From NCBI RefSeq assembly GCF_020873895.1, contig NZ_JAHWGT010000006.1, positions 1 to 64,000 on the forward strand: 64,000 bases of DNA, in the 5' to 3' direction. The notes beneath the pieces were generated by a model. That model made no database searches and was not told the origin of the DNA. It saw only the letters and a list, made by a program, of their open reading frames with translations. The position numbers were made by a program, and so were the translations under genes. The first letter of the stretch is position 1. The number at the start of each line of letters is the position of its first letter. Positions 51,400-59,280 of this stretch are shown here, piece by piece. This DNA comes from Streptomyces sp. DH12 (lineage in GTDB: Bacteria > Actinomycetota > Actinomycetes > Streptomycetales > Streptomycetaceae).

Positions 51400-52298
51400 T
51401 ACCGCCCCTTTTCGAGGATGATCCTCGACAGCCCCAGGTGCCGGTTCTCGAAGTGCCGGACGCTCGCCCCCAGGTACTTCTCGTAGTTGGCGACGTTCCG
51501 CTCGCCCGCCACCCGTACGGCTGCGGCGCGGTTCTCCCGCAGCCGGCGCAGCCACTCCGCGCACGTACGGGCGTAGTGGTCCGGGTCGTTGCGCAGCGAG
51601 ACGACGTCGAAGAGCTTCTCGGACGACTCGACCACCTCGGACAGGGCCGGGATCTCGGACTCCGGGAAGATGGTGTCGATGATGAACATCAGCTCCCGCA
51701 CCGTGGCCTTGTCCATCACGGTGTTGTTGCCCTTGACGTTGGTCTGGAGGGCGATCCGGCCGCGCGGCGGCAGCCACGCGTGGCACCGCTCGAAGAACTC
51801 CCGGTAGGCCGCGATCCGCTCGGCGCGGGACAGGCCCGTGGTGGCGAAGTGCTCGAACGCGCCGATGGAGACGATCGCGTCGTACCCCTGCTCGGGCCGG
51901 TGGTCGCGCCAGTTCTCCACGCGGACCTCCGCGCCGGGCGGGGCCGCCGCGCGGACCAGTTCGGCCTGGCTGTCGCTGAGGGTGAGCCCCACGGCGTGCT
52001 CGACGCCGTAGATCCCGGTGAGCCGCTTCAGCAGGCTGCCCCAGCCGCACCCCACGTCCAGCACCCGGCGGGCGCCGGCCGCCCTGGCCCCCTCGATGAG
52101 GTAGTCCAGCTTGCGGGCCTGCGCGCTCTCCAGTGTCTCCGGCACCCCGGCGAGGCCGGTGGTGGAGTCGTCCCACAGGGCGCAGGTGTAGGTGAGGGAG
52201 TCGTCGAGCCACAGGGCGTAGAAGTCGTTGGAGACGTCGTAGTGGTGGCGGATCGCCTCCGCCGTGGCACCCCGGTAGGCGGCGGTCGCGGCGGTCAT
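51399..52298 (-). CDS. Cyclopropane-fatty-acid-synthase-like SAM methyltransferase
   Basis: 299 residues from ATG 52298; overlaps the carrier protein stop (ATGA) and the FAD oxidase start. It matches the CFA synthase/mycolic acid methyltransferase family: HHYDVSNDFYALWLDDSLTYT, CALW, the SAM motif DVGCGWGSLLKR, then GIGAFEHFA-like AIVSIGAFEHF and LRNDPDHYARTCAEWL. These enzymes add a methyl or methylene to a cis double bond of an acyl chain. With the desaturase in the same set, a methyl branch or cyclopropane on the carrier-bound chain is likely. Confidence 0.88.
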   Translation of the reverse strand: MTAATAAYRGATAEAIRHHYDVSNDFYALWLDDSLTYTCALWDDSTTGLAGVPETLESAQARKLDYLIEGARAAGARRVLDVGCGWGSLLKRLTGIYGVEHAVGLTLSDSQAELVRAAAPPGAEVRVENWRDHRPEQGYDAIVSIGAFEHFATTGLSRAERIAAYREFFERCHAWLPPRGRIALQTNVKGNNTVMDKATVRELMFIIDTIFPESEIPALSEVVESSEKLFDVVSLRNDPDHYARTCAEWLRRLRENRAAAVRVAGERNVANYEKYLGASVRHFENRHLGLSRIILEKGR

Positions 52299-52546
52299 GC
52301 CGCCGCACCGGCCGACTTGGTGGCCTCCACCAGCTTGACCAGGTCGCCGACGGTCTTGACGTTGGCCGCCTCGCTCGGGTCGAGCTCGATCTCCGCGTCG
52401 TCCTCGATCGTGTAGACGATGTCGGCGATCTGGAGGCTGGACAGGCCGACCGAGTCGAACGCCGTGTTCTCGTCGAGCGTCAGGCCCGCGGCCTTGCTGC
52501 CGAGCTTCTTCTCTATGAGGGAGCAGACGGTGGCGACGGTGATCAC
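52295..52546 (-). CDS. Acyl carrier protein
   Basis: 83 residues from GTG 52546 (GGGGAAC upstream). Four-helix carrier with the phosphopantetheine site DSVGLSSLQ; the Ser before Leu (Ser37) is the expected attachment residue, and the acidic helix TIEDDAEIELDPSEA follows. First gene of the leftward operon and coupled by a 4-base overlap to the methyltransferase. Expected to carry the acyl chain loaded by the fatty acyl-AMP ligase and to be activated by the Sfp-type transferase at 58462-59280. Confidence 0.9.
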   Translation of the reverse strand: MITVATVCSLIEKKLGSKAAGLTLDENTAFDSVGLSSLQIADIVYTIEDDAEIELDPSEAANVKTVGDLVKLVEATKSAGAAA

Positions 52547-52806
52547 GGTGGGTTCCCCATTCGTTCGTACGTCGATGTGCCGGGAAACGTATCGGCGCCA
52601 CGTGGCCGGATACATGGCAGTCGGGCATGGCAGATCCCTGCCATACGGGCCCCGTCCGCCCTGGCAGGTCAGTGCCGGGGCGCGCTCGCGGGGCCTGGTC
52701 GAAAGCTGCCGGTGCCGCCCCTGTCGACCGGCAGATACCCGTCACTTGTCGCCCCTCGGCGGCGCTGCCTGTAATGGCCGCACCACGGTCTGAAGGGGGC
52801 GGCCAC
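52547..52806. promoter_or_regulatory. Divergent promoter region of the biosynthetic gene set
   Basis: 260 bases between the carrier protein and ThDP enzyme genes, which read apart. It carries atggcag at 52614-52620 and again at 52627-52633, the latter paired with ctgccat at 52638-52644 (4-base spacer), and a second perfect dyad ctgccggt / accggcag (52706-52713 and 52727-52734, 13-base loop). They suggest binding of at least one dimeric regulator. Clear -35/-10 pairs are not seen. Confidence 0.55.
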
Positions 52807-54606
52807 ATGAGAAATTCACCCCGCGTGGTCGATTTCGTCGTGGATTTCCTGCAACGGCAGGGAGTCCGCCATGTATTCGGAGTCGGCGGCGCCAACATCG
52901 AGGACCTCTACGACGCACTGCACCACGCGCAGGCCGGCCCGCTCGGGGTGGTGGCCAAGCACGAGTTCTCCGCCGCCGCCATGGCGGACGGCTACCACCG
53001 CGCCTCGCAGCGCGTCCCGGTGATCGCCGCCACCTCCGGCGCCGGCGCGATGAACCTCGTCCCCGGCATCGCCGAGCTGCGCGCCTCCTACGTGCCGGCG
53101 CTCGTCCTGATCGGGCAGCCGCCGGCCGCGCTCGACGGCCGCGGCTCCTTCCAGGAGACCAGCGGGCTCGCCGGCTCCATCGACGCGGCCCGGCTCTTCG
53201 CCGAGCTGGCCGTGTACTGCGTCCGCGTCGACGACCCCGAGGCGGTCGTCCGGGAAGTGCCGCGCGCCCTCGCCGCGGCGACCGACCCGGCCGCGCCCGG
53301 CCCCGCGGTGCTGCTCCTCCCCAAGGACGTGCAGCAGGCCGTCATCCCGCCGTGGGACCCGCCCGCCGCCGCCCCGGCCGTCCTGCCGCTGTCCGACGCG
53401 GCCGAGCGGACCCGCGCCGCCGGGTTGCTGCGCGCGGCGGCCCGCCGCGGCGGCGTCGCCGTCATCGCGGGCGAGGCCGTCGCCCGCGCCGACGCCCGCG
53501 CCCAGCTGGCGCGGCTCACCGCGGCGCTGGGCGCGGCGGTGGCCGTCGTCCCCGACGCGAAGGACGTCGCCGACCCGCGCGCCCCGGGCCACCTCGGTGT
53601 CGCCGGCGCGATCGGCACCGCCGAGACGCAGGAGGCGCTGGAGCGGGCGTCCGCCGTGCTGCTCGCCGGCACGCGGCTGCCGCAGATGGCCGGCGCCGGG
53701 CTGCACGAGCACCTCAAGGGCGTGCCGGTGGTCTGCGTCGACCCGCGCGAGCCGTTCCTCGGCGCCCACGAGGAGCTGGTGCGCCTCACCGGGCCGGTCG
53801 CCGCCGAACTGGAGCTGCTGGAGCGGGAGGTCACCGCCGCGGGCCCCCTCACCGGGGGGCCGCCCGCGCCCCGCCCCGCCCGCCCGGCCGTCGCCCCAGC
53901 CGCCTCCGCGCCCGCCCGGCGCCCGGCCGCGCCCGACCCGCGTACGGCCGCGCCCGACCCGCGTACGGCCGCGCCCGACCCGGCGACCCCGCTCGACCTG
54001 CGCACGGCCGCCCTGACCGTCGCCGCCCACCTCCCCGAGGGCGCCACCGTGGTGGCCGACGCGGGCAACACCGGCGCCGCCGCGATCCACCACGTCGACG
54101 TGCCCCCCGGCGGCCGCTTCGTCGCCGCCCTCGGCATGGGCGGCATGGGCCACAGCTTCGGCGCGGGGATCGGCGCGGCCTTCGCCACCGGCCGGCGCAC
54201 CTGCGTCATCGCCGGCGACGGGGCGTTCTTCATGCACGGCATGGAGGTGCACACCGCGGTCGAACACGACCTGCCCGTCACCTTCGTCGTGCTGAACAAC
54301 AACGCGCACGCCATGTGCGCCACCCGGGAGCAGCTGTTCTTCTCCGGGGACTACTCCTACAACCTCTTCCGGCCGGCCCGGATCGGCGACGGCGCCGCCG
54401 CGCTCTTCCCCGGCCTGGCCGCCACCACCGTCCGCACCGCCGGCGAGCTGGGAGCGGCCCTGGACCGCGCCCACGCCACCACCTCGCCCGCGCTGGTCTG
54501 CGTGGACGTCGACCCCACCGAAATGCCACCGTTCCGGCCCTTCACGCAGCACGTGCTGCTCACCGGCCGCGGACGGCCCGTCCGAGAAGGAGCCGTACCA
54601 GGATGA
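52807..54606 (+). CDS. Thiamine diphosphate-dependent enzyme (acetolactate synthase-like)
   Basis: 599 residues from ATG 52807. The ThDP fold is complete: Pyr domain with VVAKHEFSAAAMADGY (catalytic Glu), a middle domain, and the PP domain with GDGAFFMHGMEVHT...NNN, the Mg/ThDP motif. An inserted linker of Pro/Ala repeats (three 7-residue units PDPRTAA, about residues 378-398) separates the last two domains. Such enzymes decarboxylate a 2-keto acid and pass the acyl anion to an aldehyde or ketone. First gene of the rightward set; in this context it could join pyruvate carbon to a fatty aldehyde. Confidence 0.87.
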   Translation: MRNSPRVVDFVVDFLQRQGVRHVFGVGGANIEDLYDALHHAQAGPLGVVAKHEFSAAAMADGYHRASQRVPVIAATSGAGAMNLVPGIAELRASYVPALVLIGQPPAALDGRGSFQETSGLAGSIDAARLFAELAVYCVRVDDPEAVVREVPRALAAATDPAAPGPAVLLLPKDVQQAVIPPWDPPAAAPAVLPLSDAAERTRAAGLLRAAARRGGVAVIAGEAVARADARAQLARLTAALGAAVAVVPDAKDVADPRAPGHLGVAGAIGTAETQEALERASAVLLAGTRLPQMAGAGLHEHLKGVPVVCVDPREPFLGAHEELVRLTGPVAAELELLEREVTAAGPLTGGPPAPRPARPAVAPAASAPARRPAAPDPRTAAPDPRTAAPDPATPLDLRTAALTVAAHLPEGATVVADAGNTGAAAIHHVDVPPGGRFVAALGMGGMGHSFGAGIGAAFATGRRTCVIAGDGAFFMHGMEVHTAVEHDLPVTFVVLNNNAHAMCATREQLFFSGDYSYNLFRPARIGDGAAALFPGLAATTVRTAGELGAALDRAHATTSPALVCVDVDPTEMPPFRPFTQHVLLTGRGRPVREGAVPG

Positions 54607-55277
54607 CCACCTCCGTCACCAACCCGACCCCGCTGCCCGGCTACGTCGCCCCCGAGCCGATCCCGGCCGGCGTCAGGGACGTCCCCGGCCTGCTCCGCTG
54701 GGAGACCACGCCCCGCGAGGAGGCCATGGCCGTCGCCGCGCAGATGACGAAGGACAGCTTCACCTACGACGAGGTGTACGGGCGGTTCGTCACCGTCCAC
54801 CAGTACATAGACGCGCCCCCGCAGGCGGTCTACGACTACCTCACCGACGTCCGCAACCTCAACGAGTACACCTACAGCACCCGCGACTTCGCCCCCACCG
54901 ACGTCCCCGGCGTCTACCAGGGCCGCGACGTCCTCCTCGACGACAACACCAAGATCTTCATGCGGATCGACGGCGACCCGAACGCCCTCACCGTCGACAT
55001 GCGCTGCGCCTGGGACCAGGGCGAGGAGCTGTGGATGAACTACCTCCACCGGATCGTCCCGGCGGAGATCGTCCTGAACAAGCCGGGCTCCGTGGTCATC
55101 TGGACCAACTGCCGCCACCCGTACTACGACGAGAACCCGCACCCGGAGCTCGCCACCACCCCCGACCGCCCGTGGGTCGGTGACATGTGGCCGCTGTTCT
55201 ACGCCGGCCACCAGGCGGAGATCGACAACCTGAAGAAGATCCTGGAGCACCGGCACGGAAGCGGCGCCCCCGCATGA
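54603..55277 (+). CDS. SRPBCC (START-like) family protein
   Basis: 224 residues from ATG 54603, overlapping the ThDP enzyme stop (ATGA). The helix-grip fold of the polyketide cyclase/SRPBCC family is indicated by FVTVHQYIDAPPQAVYDYLTDVRNLNEY, WDQGEELWMNYLH and the long C-terminal helix HQAEIDNLKKILEHRH. An N-terminal extension of ~60 residues is less usual. Such proteins bind hydrophobic ligands and may catalyse cyclisation or dehydration. Its coupling to the ThDP and KAS III-like genes suggests work on the same intermediate. Confidence 0.82.
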   Translation: MTTSVTNPTPLPGYVAPEPIPAGVRDVPGLLRWETTPREEAMAVAAQMTKDSFTYDEVYGRFVTVHQYIDAPPQAVYDYLTDVRNLNEYTYSTRDFAPTDVPGVYQGRDVLLDDNTKIFMRIDGDPNALTVDMRCAWDQGEELWMNYLHRIVPAEIVLNKPGSVVIWTNCRHPYYDENPHPELATTPDRPWVGDMWPLFYAGHQAEIDNLKKILEHRHGSGAPA

Positions 55278-56329
55278 GGGGCGCCACCGCGCGGGAGGCC
55301 GGCCTGCGGGACGTGAGCCTTCTGGAGGTCGCCTCCTACCTGCCGGGCGAACCGGTCGGCACGGAGTACTTCCTCCGCTACCAGGAGCAGGACGCGGCCC
55401 TCGCCGGCCACACCATGTTCAAGGCGCCGAGCTTCCGCCACCAGGTGGACCGGGACGAGACGCCCACCGACATGATGGAGAAGGCCGCGCACACCCTCGC
55501 CGACCGCGTCGGCCGGGACGCGCTGCGCGGCGTCGACGTGGTCATCACCAACACCCTGCTGCCGGAGGTCCCCTTCACCGGGCCCGGCGCGGAGGTCGCC
55601 CACCGCCTCGGCATCCGCGCCGACTGGGTGCTCGACGCGCACAACGGCGGCTGCGCCTCCTTCGTCCACCTGCTGCGCCTGGCCCGCGCCCTCATCGGCA
55701 CCGGCCAGGCCCGCTCGGCGCTCCTGCTCAACGTGCAGAACAGCGCCGGCACGGTGATGACCCAGACCGAGGTGCGCAAGCTCGCCGAGGCGGTCATCCC
55801 CGGCGACGGCTGCGGCGCCGCGTTCGTCGCGGCGTCCTCCGAGTCGCCCGTCCTCGGTGTGAAGGTCGCGAACCACGGCGAGTACACCCGGGACTGCGGC
55901 CTGACCCTCGACGACGGCCGCAAGTACTGGGAGCCGGGCACCAGCCAGATGCACGTCGGGTTCACCCCCGGCCGCGTCAAGGACATCGTCGAACGGGGCA
56001 ACCGCCTCGTGCCCGACGTCGTCCTCGGCCTGTGCGAGGAACTCGGCCTGAAGACCGACGACCTGGACGCCCTCATCACCAACCAGCCGAACCGGATGTT
56101 CCTGGAGCAGTGGCGCCGGCGCCTGTCCATCGGCCCCGAACGACACCCGGACACCTTCGACCGGTTCGGCAACCTCTTCGGCGCCGCCGTGCCCATCACA
56201 CTGGACCACGGCGTACGCGAGGGAAGGATCGAGGACGACAGCCTGCTGATGCTGGCCGGCTTCGCCCACGCGGGGGACTTCGCGGGCGCCGCGGCGGTGC
56301 ACTGGCGGTCCGGGGGCGCCCGGACGTAG
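55274..56329 (+). CDS. KAS III-like condensing enzyme with altered active site
   Basis: 351 residues from ATG 55274, overlapping the previous stop (ATGA). Thiolase-fold KAS III features: active Cys127 in DAHNGGCASFVHLL, GDGCGAAFV, and FGNLFGAAVPI with Asn300. The position of the second catalytic residue, usually His in HQPN or HQAN, reads NQPN with Asn270. Loss of that His would weaken decarboxylation of malonyl-ACP, so the protein may act as an acyltransferase or a non-decarboxylating condensing enzyme like other KAS III relatives in natural-product clusters. Third gene of the rightward set. Confidence 0.85.
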   Translation: MRGATAREAGLRDVSLLEVASYLPGEPVGTEYFLRYQEQDAALAGHTMFKAPSFRHQVDRDETPTDMMEKAAHTLADRVGRDALRGVDVVITNTLLPEVPFTGPGAEVAHRLGIRADWVLDAHNGGCASFVHLLRLARALIGTGQARSALLLNVQNSAGTVMTQTEVRKLAEAVIPGDGCGAAFVAASSESPVLGVKVANHGEYTRDCGLTLDDGRKYWEPGTSQMHVGFTPGRVKDIVERGNRLVPDVVLGLCEELGLKTDDLDALITNQPNRMFLEQWRRRLSIGPERHPDTFDRFGNLFGAAVPITLDHGVREGRIEDDSLLMLAGFAHAGDFAGAAAVHWRSGGART

Positions 56330-56335
56330 GGGGCA

Positions 56336-56358
56336 CCCCGCCGACCCGGTCGGCGGGG
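56336..56358 (+). terminator. Hairpin after the KAS III-like gene
   Basis: A 10-bp perfect stem (ccccgccgac at 56336-56345, gtcggcgggg at 56349-56358) with a 3-base loop sits 6 bases after the stop and 60 bases before the monooxygenase start. It may reduce read-through. Confidence 0.65.
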
Positions 56359-56418
56359 CACCCCCCCTCCGCGAGCGGCACCGCGACTCACCTGACCGGA
56401 CACCCCCAAGGAGAGTTC

Positions 56419-57621
56419 ATGTCCCCTCCACGAGCAGTCGTCATCGGCGCGGGAATCGGCGGTCTCACGGCGGCGCTGGCGCTGCACCGGCGCGGCTGGC
56501 GGGTGACGGTGCTGGAGCGCGCCGCCGGCCTCGCCCCGGTCGGCGCGGCGCTCACCCTGGCCCCCAACGCCCAGCGCGCGCTGGCCGCCCTCTCCCTCGA
56601 CGAGGAGGTCAGCCGGCTCGCCGCCTGGGACGGGGACGGCCTGCTGCGGGACCCCCGCGGCCGGCCCCTGGCCAGGACGACCAGCGCGTCGGTCGTCCAC
56701 CGGTTCGGCGGGCCGCTGGTCGTGCTGCGCCGCAGCGACCTCGTCGACCTCGTCGTCGACCGGCTCCCCGAGGGCACCGTCCGCACCGGTGAGGCGGCGT
56801 TCCTCGTCGACGCGGGCGCCCCCGGACGCCCGGCGAAGGTGTCGACGGCGGGGGAGGTGTACGAGGCGGACCTCGTCGTCTGCGCCGACGGTGTCAACTC
56901 CGCGAGCCGCCGCGTCCTCTTCCCCCACCACCCCGGGCCCGCGTACGGCGGCTGGACCGTGTGGCGGATCCTCGCGCCCACCCCGCAGCGGTTCGTCCCG
57001 CACGAGACCTGGGGCGGCGGACAGGTGTGGGGGAGCCTCGTCCGCGACCCGGAGAGCGTCTTCATCTACGCCTGCGCCGTCACCGAGCGCGGGGGCCGCT
57101 CACCGGATGGGGAGAAGGCCGAGCTGCGCCGCCGGTTCGGGCACTGGCACCACCCCGTACCCGCCCTGCTCGACTCCGTCGGGGAGGAGGACGTGCTGCG
57201 CCACGACGTGTTCCACATGGCGCAGCCGCTGGAGCGCTACCGGCGCGGCCGCGCCGTCCTCCTCGGCGACGCCGCGCACGCCATGGTGCCCACCCTCGGG
57301 CAGGGCGCCAACATGGCGATCGAGGACAGCGTCGTCCTCGCCCACCACGCGGCGCCCGACGCCGACGTGACGGCCGCGCTCGCCCGGTACGACGCGGAGC
57401 GCGGGCCCCGCACCACCGCCCTCATCCGCCGCGCCGAACGCGCCTCCCGGATCATGGCGCTCCGCTCCCCGACCGCGCTCGCCCTGCGCGACGGCGCGAT
57501 CCGCGCGATGGCGAAGGTCGTCCCCGGGCTGCTGCTGCGCGGCTTCGACGGCGTCGCCGACTGGCGCCCGCCGGTCACCCCACCAGACCCCCGGCCGCGT
57601 GACACCCACGTGCCCGGGTAA
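56419..57621 (+). CDS. FAD-dependent monooxygenase (aromatic hydroxylase type)
   Basis: 400 residues from ATG 56419 with AAGGAGAG 5 bases upstream. p-Hydroxybenzoate-hydroxylase-like: GAGIGGLTAALALHRRG (FAD), CADGVNSASRR (DG motif) and LLGDAAHAMVPTLGQGANMAIEDS (GD motif). Class A flavin monooxygenase that hydroxylates or epoxidises with O2 and NAD(P)H. A C-terminal thioredoxin-like domain is absent. Position at the end of the rightward set suggests a late oxidation. Confidence 0.87.
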   Translation: MSPPRAVVIGAGIGGLTAALALHRRGWRVTVLERAAGLAPVGAALTLAPNAQRALAALSLDEEVSRLAAWDGDGLLRDPRGRPLARTTSASVVHRFGGPLVVLRRSDLVDLVVDRLPEGTVRTGEAAFLVDAGAPGRPAKVSTAGEVYEADLVVCADGVNSASRRVLFPHHPGPAYGGWTVWRILAPTPQRFVPHETWGGGQVWGSLVRDPESVFIYACAVTERGGRSPDGEKAELRRRFGHWHHPVPALLDSVGEEDVLRHDVFHMAQPLERYRRGRAVLLGDAAHAMVPTLGQGANMAIEDSVVLAHHAAPDADVTAALARYDAERGPRTTALIRRAERASRIMALRSPTALALRDGAIRAMAKVVPGLLLRGFDGVADWRPPVTPPDPRPRDTHVPG

Positions 57622-57694
57622 CCGCGGCGGCGCACGCGCCGCCCGGGCGTTTCCACGCACACCACCAGTAGTCAGTGGAAAGGTACTTGTTCTG

Positions 57695-58231
57695 ATGATA
57701 CGTCAGATGTTCACCACGACCACGACCACCGCCGTGGCCACCGCCGGGCTCCTCCTCGGCGGCATCGCCACGGCCGCACCGGCCACCGCCGCCCAGTCCG
57801 CGGCCGCGTCCTCCTCGGCCTCCGCCTCCGTCTCGCAGACGGTGACGGCCCGCTACGACTGCGGCGCGTACGGCGTCACCGATCTCACCCTGGAGGCGTC
57901 CGCCTCGGGCGGTGTGGGCTCGGTGCGCATCTCCACCAGCGGCGGCCTCGCCCCGTTCGACATCCCGGCCGACTCCATCAGCGCCACCCTGCGCCTGGAG
58001 CGCGCCGCCGGCGGCACCGCCGTCTTCAGCGGCACCGCCAACGACGCCGCGGCGGCCGGCCAGCCGGTCACCATCGGCCCCCTGACGGGCGCCGTGTCGG
58101 CGGGCGACAGCCTCGACTCGTACGTGCCGGCCGCCGGGTCGGGCGACGTGTCGCTGAGCCTGGACGTCCTCGGCATCGCCAACACCTGCAACGCCGTGGG
58201 CAAGCAGACGCCGGGCCCGATCGTCTTCTGA
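57695..58231 (+). CDS. Secreted hypothetical protein
   Basis: 178 residues from ATG 57695 (GGAAAGG about 12 bases upstream). Signal peptide with a Thr-rich head (MIRQMFTTTTTTA), a hydrophobic core and a site near APATAAQS. A Ser/Ala-rich linker precedes a beta-rich domain with two Cys (ARYDCGAYG, ANTCNAVG), probably one disulfide. No family is recognised. It separates the rightward biosynthetic genes from the convergent regulator/transferase operon; a role in the pathway is not indicated. Confidence 0.6.
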   Translation: MIRQMFTTTTTTAVATAGLLLGGIATAAPATAAQSAAASSSASASVSQTVTARYDCGAYGVTDLTLEASASGGVGSVRISTSGGLAPFDIPADSISATLRLERAAGGTAVFSGTANDAAAAGQPVTIGPLTGAVSAGDSLDSYVPAAGSGDVSLSLDVLGIANTCNAVGKQTPGPIVF

Positions 58232-58258
58232 CCCGGCACCCAGCGGCGCGGTGCCGGG
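58232..58258 (+). terminator. Terminator of the secreted protein gene
   Basis: cccggcacc (58232-58240) and ggtgccggg (58250-58258) form a perfect 9-bp stem immediately after the stop codon. Confidence 0.7.
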
Positions 58259-58283
58259 CGGTCCGGCGCCGCGCGTGACCACC

Positions 58284-58311
58284 GGCCCGGCCGTCCCCGG
58301 ACGGCCGGGCC
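58284..58311. terminator. Strong hairpin between convergent operons
   Basis: A 13-bp perfect stem with a 2-base loop (58284-58296 with 58299-58311) lies between the secreted protein gene and the opposing transferase gene (stop 58462), and can terminate transcription from both sides. Confidence 0.7.
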
Positions 58312-58461
58312 CCCGCGACGCCGGCCGGGCCCCCTGGTGCGGTGGGCCCGGCCGGTCCGCACGCCCCCTCCGGCGACCGGCCCGTGACCGGTGTACGGCC
58401 GGCCCACGAGCGCCGCGGGGGACGGCGTACGAACCGGCCGTCCCGTCACCCGGCCGTCCCG

Positions 58462-59280
58462 TCAACCGGCCGGGCGCTCCTCCGCCGCGCGGTGCACGGC
58501 GACCGGCGGGCGGAACCCGGCCGGCAGCGCGAGCGCGGCCAGGCACCCCGCCCCCGCGTCCAGGTCCCGCACCTCCCAGTCCCCGCCGTCCGGCGCACCC
58601 GCCTCCCGCCCCGCCACCACCGCCGCCCCGGTCCACGGCCGCACCTCGACGCGCGCCAGGTCCGTCGCGACCCCCACGCCCCACCCCTTGACGACCGCCT
58701 CCTTGCGCACCCAGCAGCGGGTGAACGCGTCGTCCCGCTCCGGCCCCTCGGGCAAGGCGGCGAGGTGCGCGCGCTCGGCCGGGCTCAGGCACCGCCGGAC
58801 GACGGCCGGCACCCGCTGCGGCCCCCGCGCCTCGACGTCCACGCCCACGGCCGCCCCCGGCGACAGGGCGAGCACCCACCATGGCCCCGACCGCGACACC
58901 CCCACCCGCCACCCCGTGTCCGGCCGCCGCAACCGGGGCGGTCCGTGCCGTAGGTCACCGCACCCCGGGCACGGGCCGCGGTCCCACACCACCTCCCGCG
59001 GGCCCACCCCGAGGAACCCGGCGGCCGTGCGCCGCACCGCCGCCCGCGCCCCCGCGTACCGCGCCGCCGCGACCGGGTCGCGGAACTCCGCCAGCCGCCG
59101 CGCCTCCGGTCCGTCGAGCAGGGCGAGATCGGCGGGCGCCGCCGTGTCCGGCACCCGCCCCACCCACACCCGCACCGCCGCCGGGTCCTGCCCCGTACCG
59201 CCTGGCCCCGTACCGCCCTGCCCCGTACCGCCTGGCCCCGTACCGGCGGTGCCTCCGCCGGCCTCCGGTGCGCCGTTCAC
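58462..59280 (-). CDS. Sfp-type 4'-phosphopantetheinyl transferase
   Basis: 272 residues from GTG 59280, whose bases overlap the regulator's TGA (GTGA). The first ~30 residues are Gly/Thr repeats (TGPGGTGQGG). The Sfp signature is seen as GVSRSGPWWVLAL, VGVDVEARG (Mg-binding Asp/Glu) and FTRCWVRKEAVVKGWG (WxxKEA...K). It transfers phosphopantetheine from CoA to carrier proteins. The acyl carrier protein at 52295-52546 is a likely target. GC-rich repeats in its first codons (59190-59245) may slow or tune translation. Confidence 0.88.
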   Translation of the reverse strand: MNGAPEAGGGTAGTGPGGTGQGGTGPGGTGQDPAAVRVWVGRVPDTAAPADLALLDGPEARRLAEFRDPVAAARYAGARAAVRRTAAGFLGVGPREVVWDRGPCPGCGDLRHGPPRLRRPDTGWRVGVSRSGPWWVLALSPGAAVGVDVEARGPQRVPAVVRRCLSPAERAHLAALPEGPERDDAFTRCWVRKEAVVKGWGVGVATDLARVEVRPWTGAAVVAGREAGAPDGGDWEVRDLDAGAGCLAALALPAGFRPPVAVHRAAEERPAG

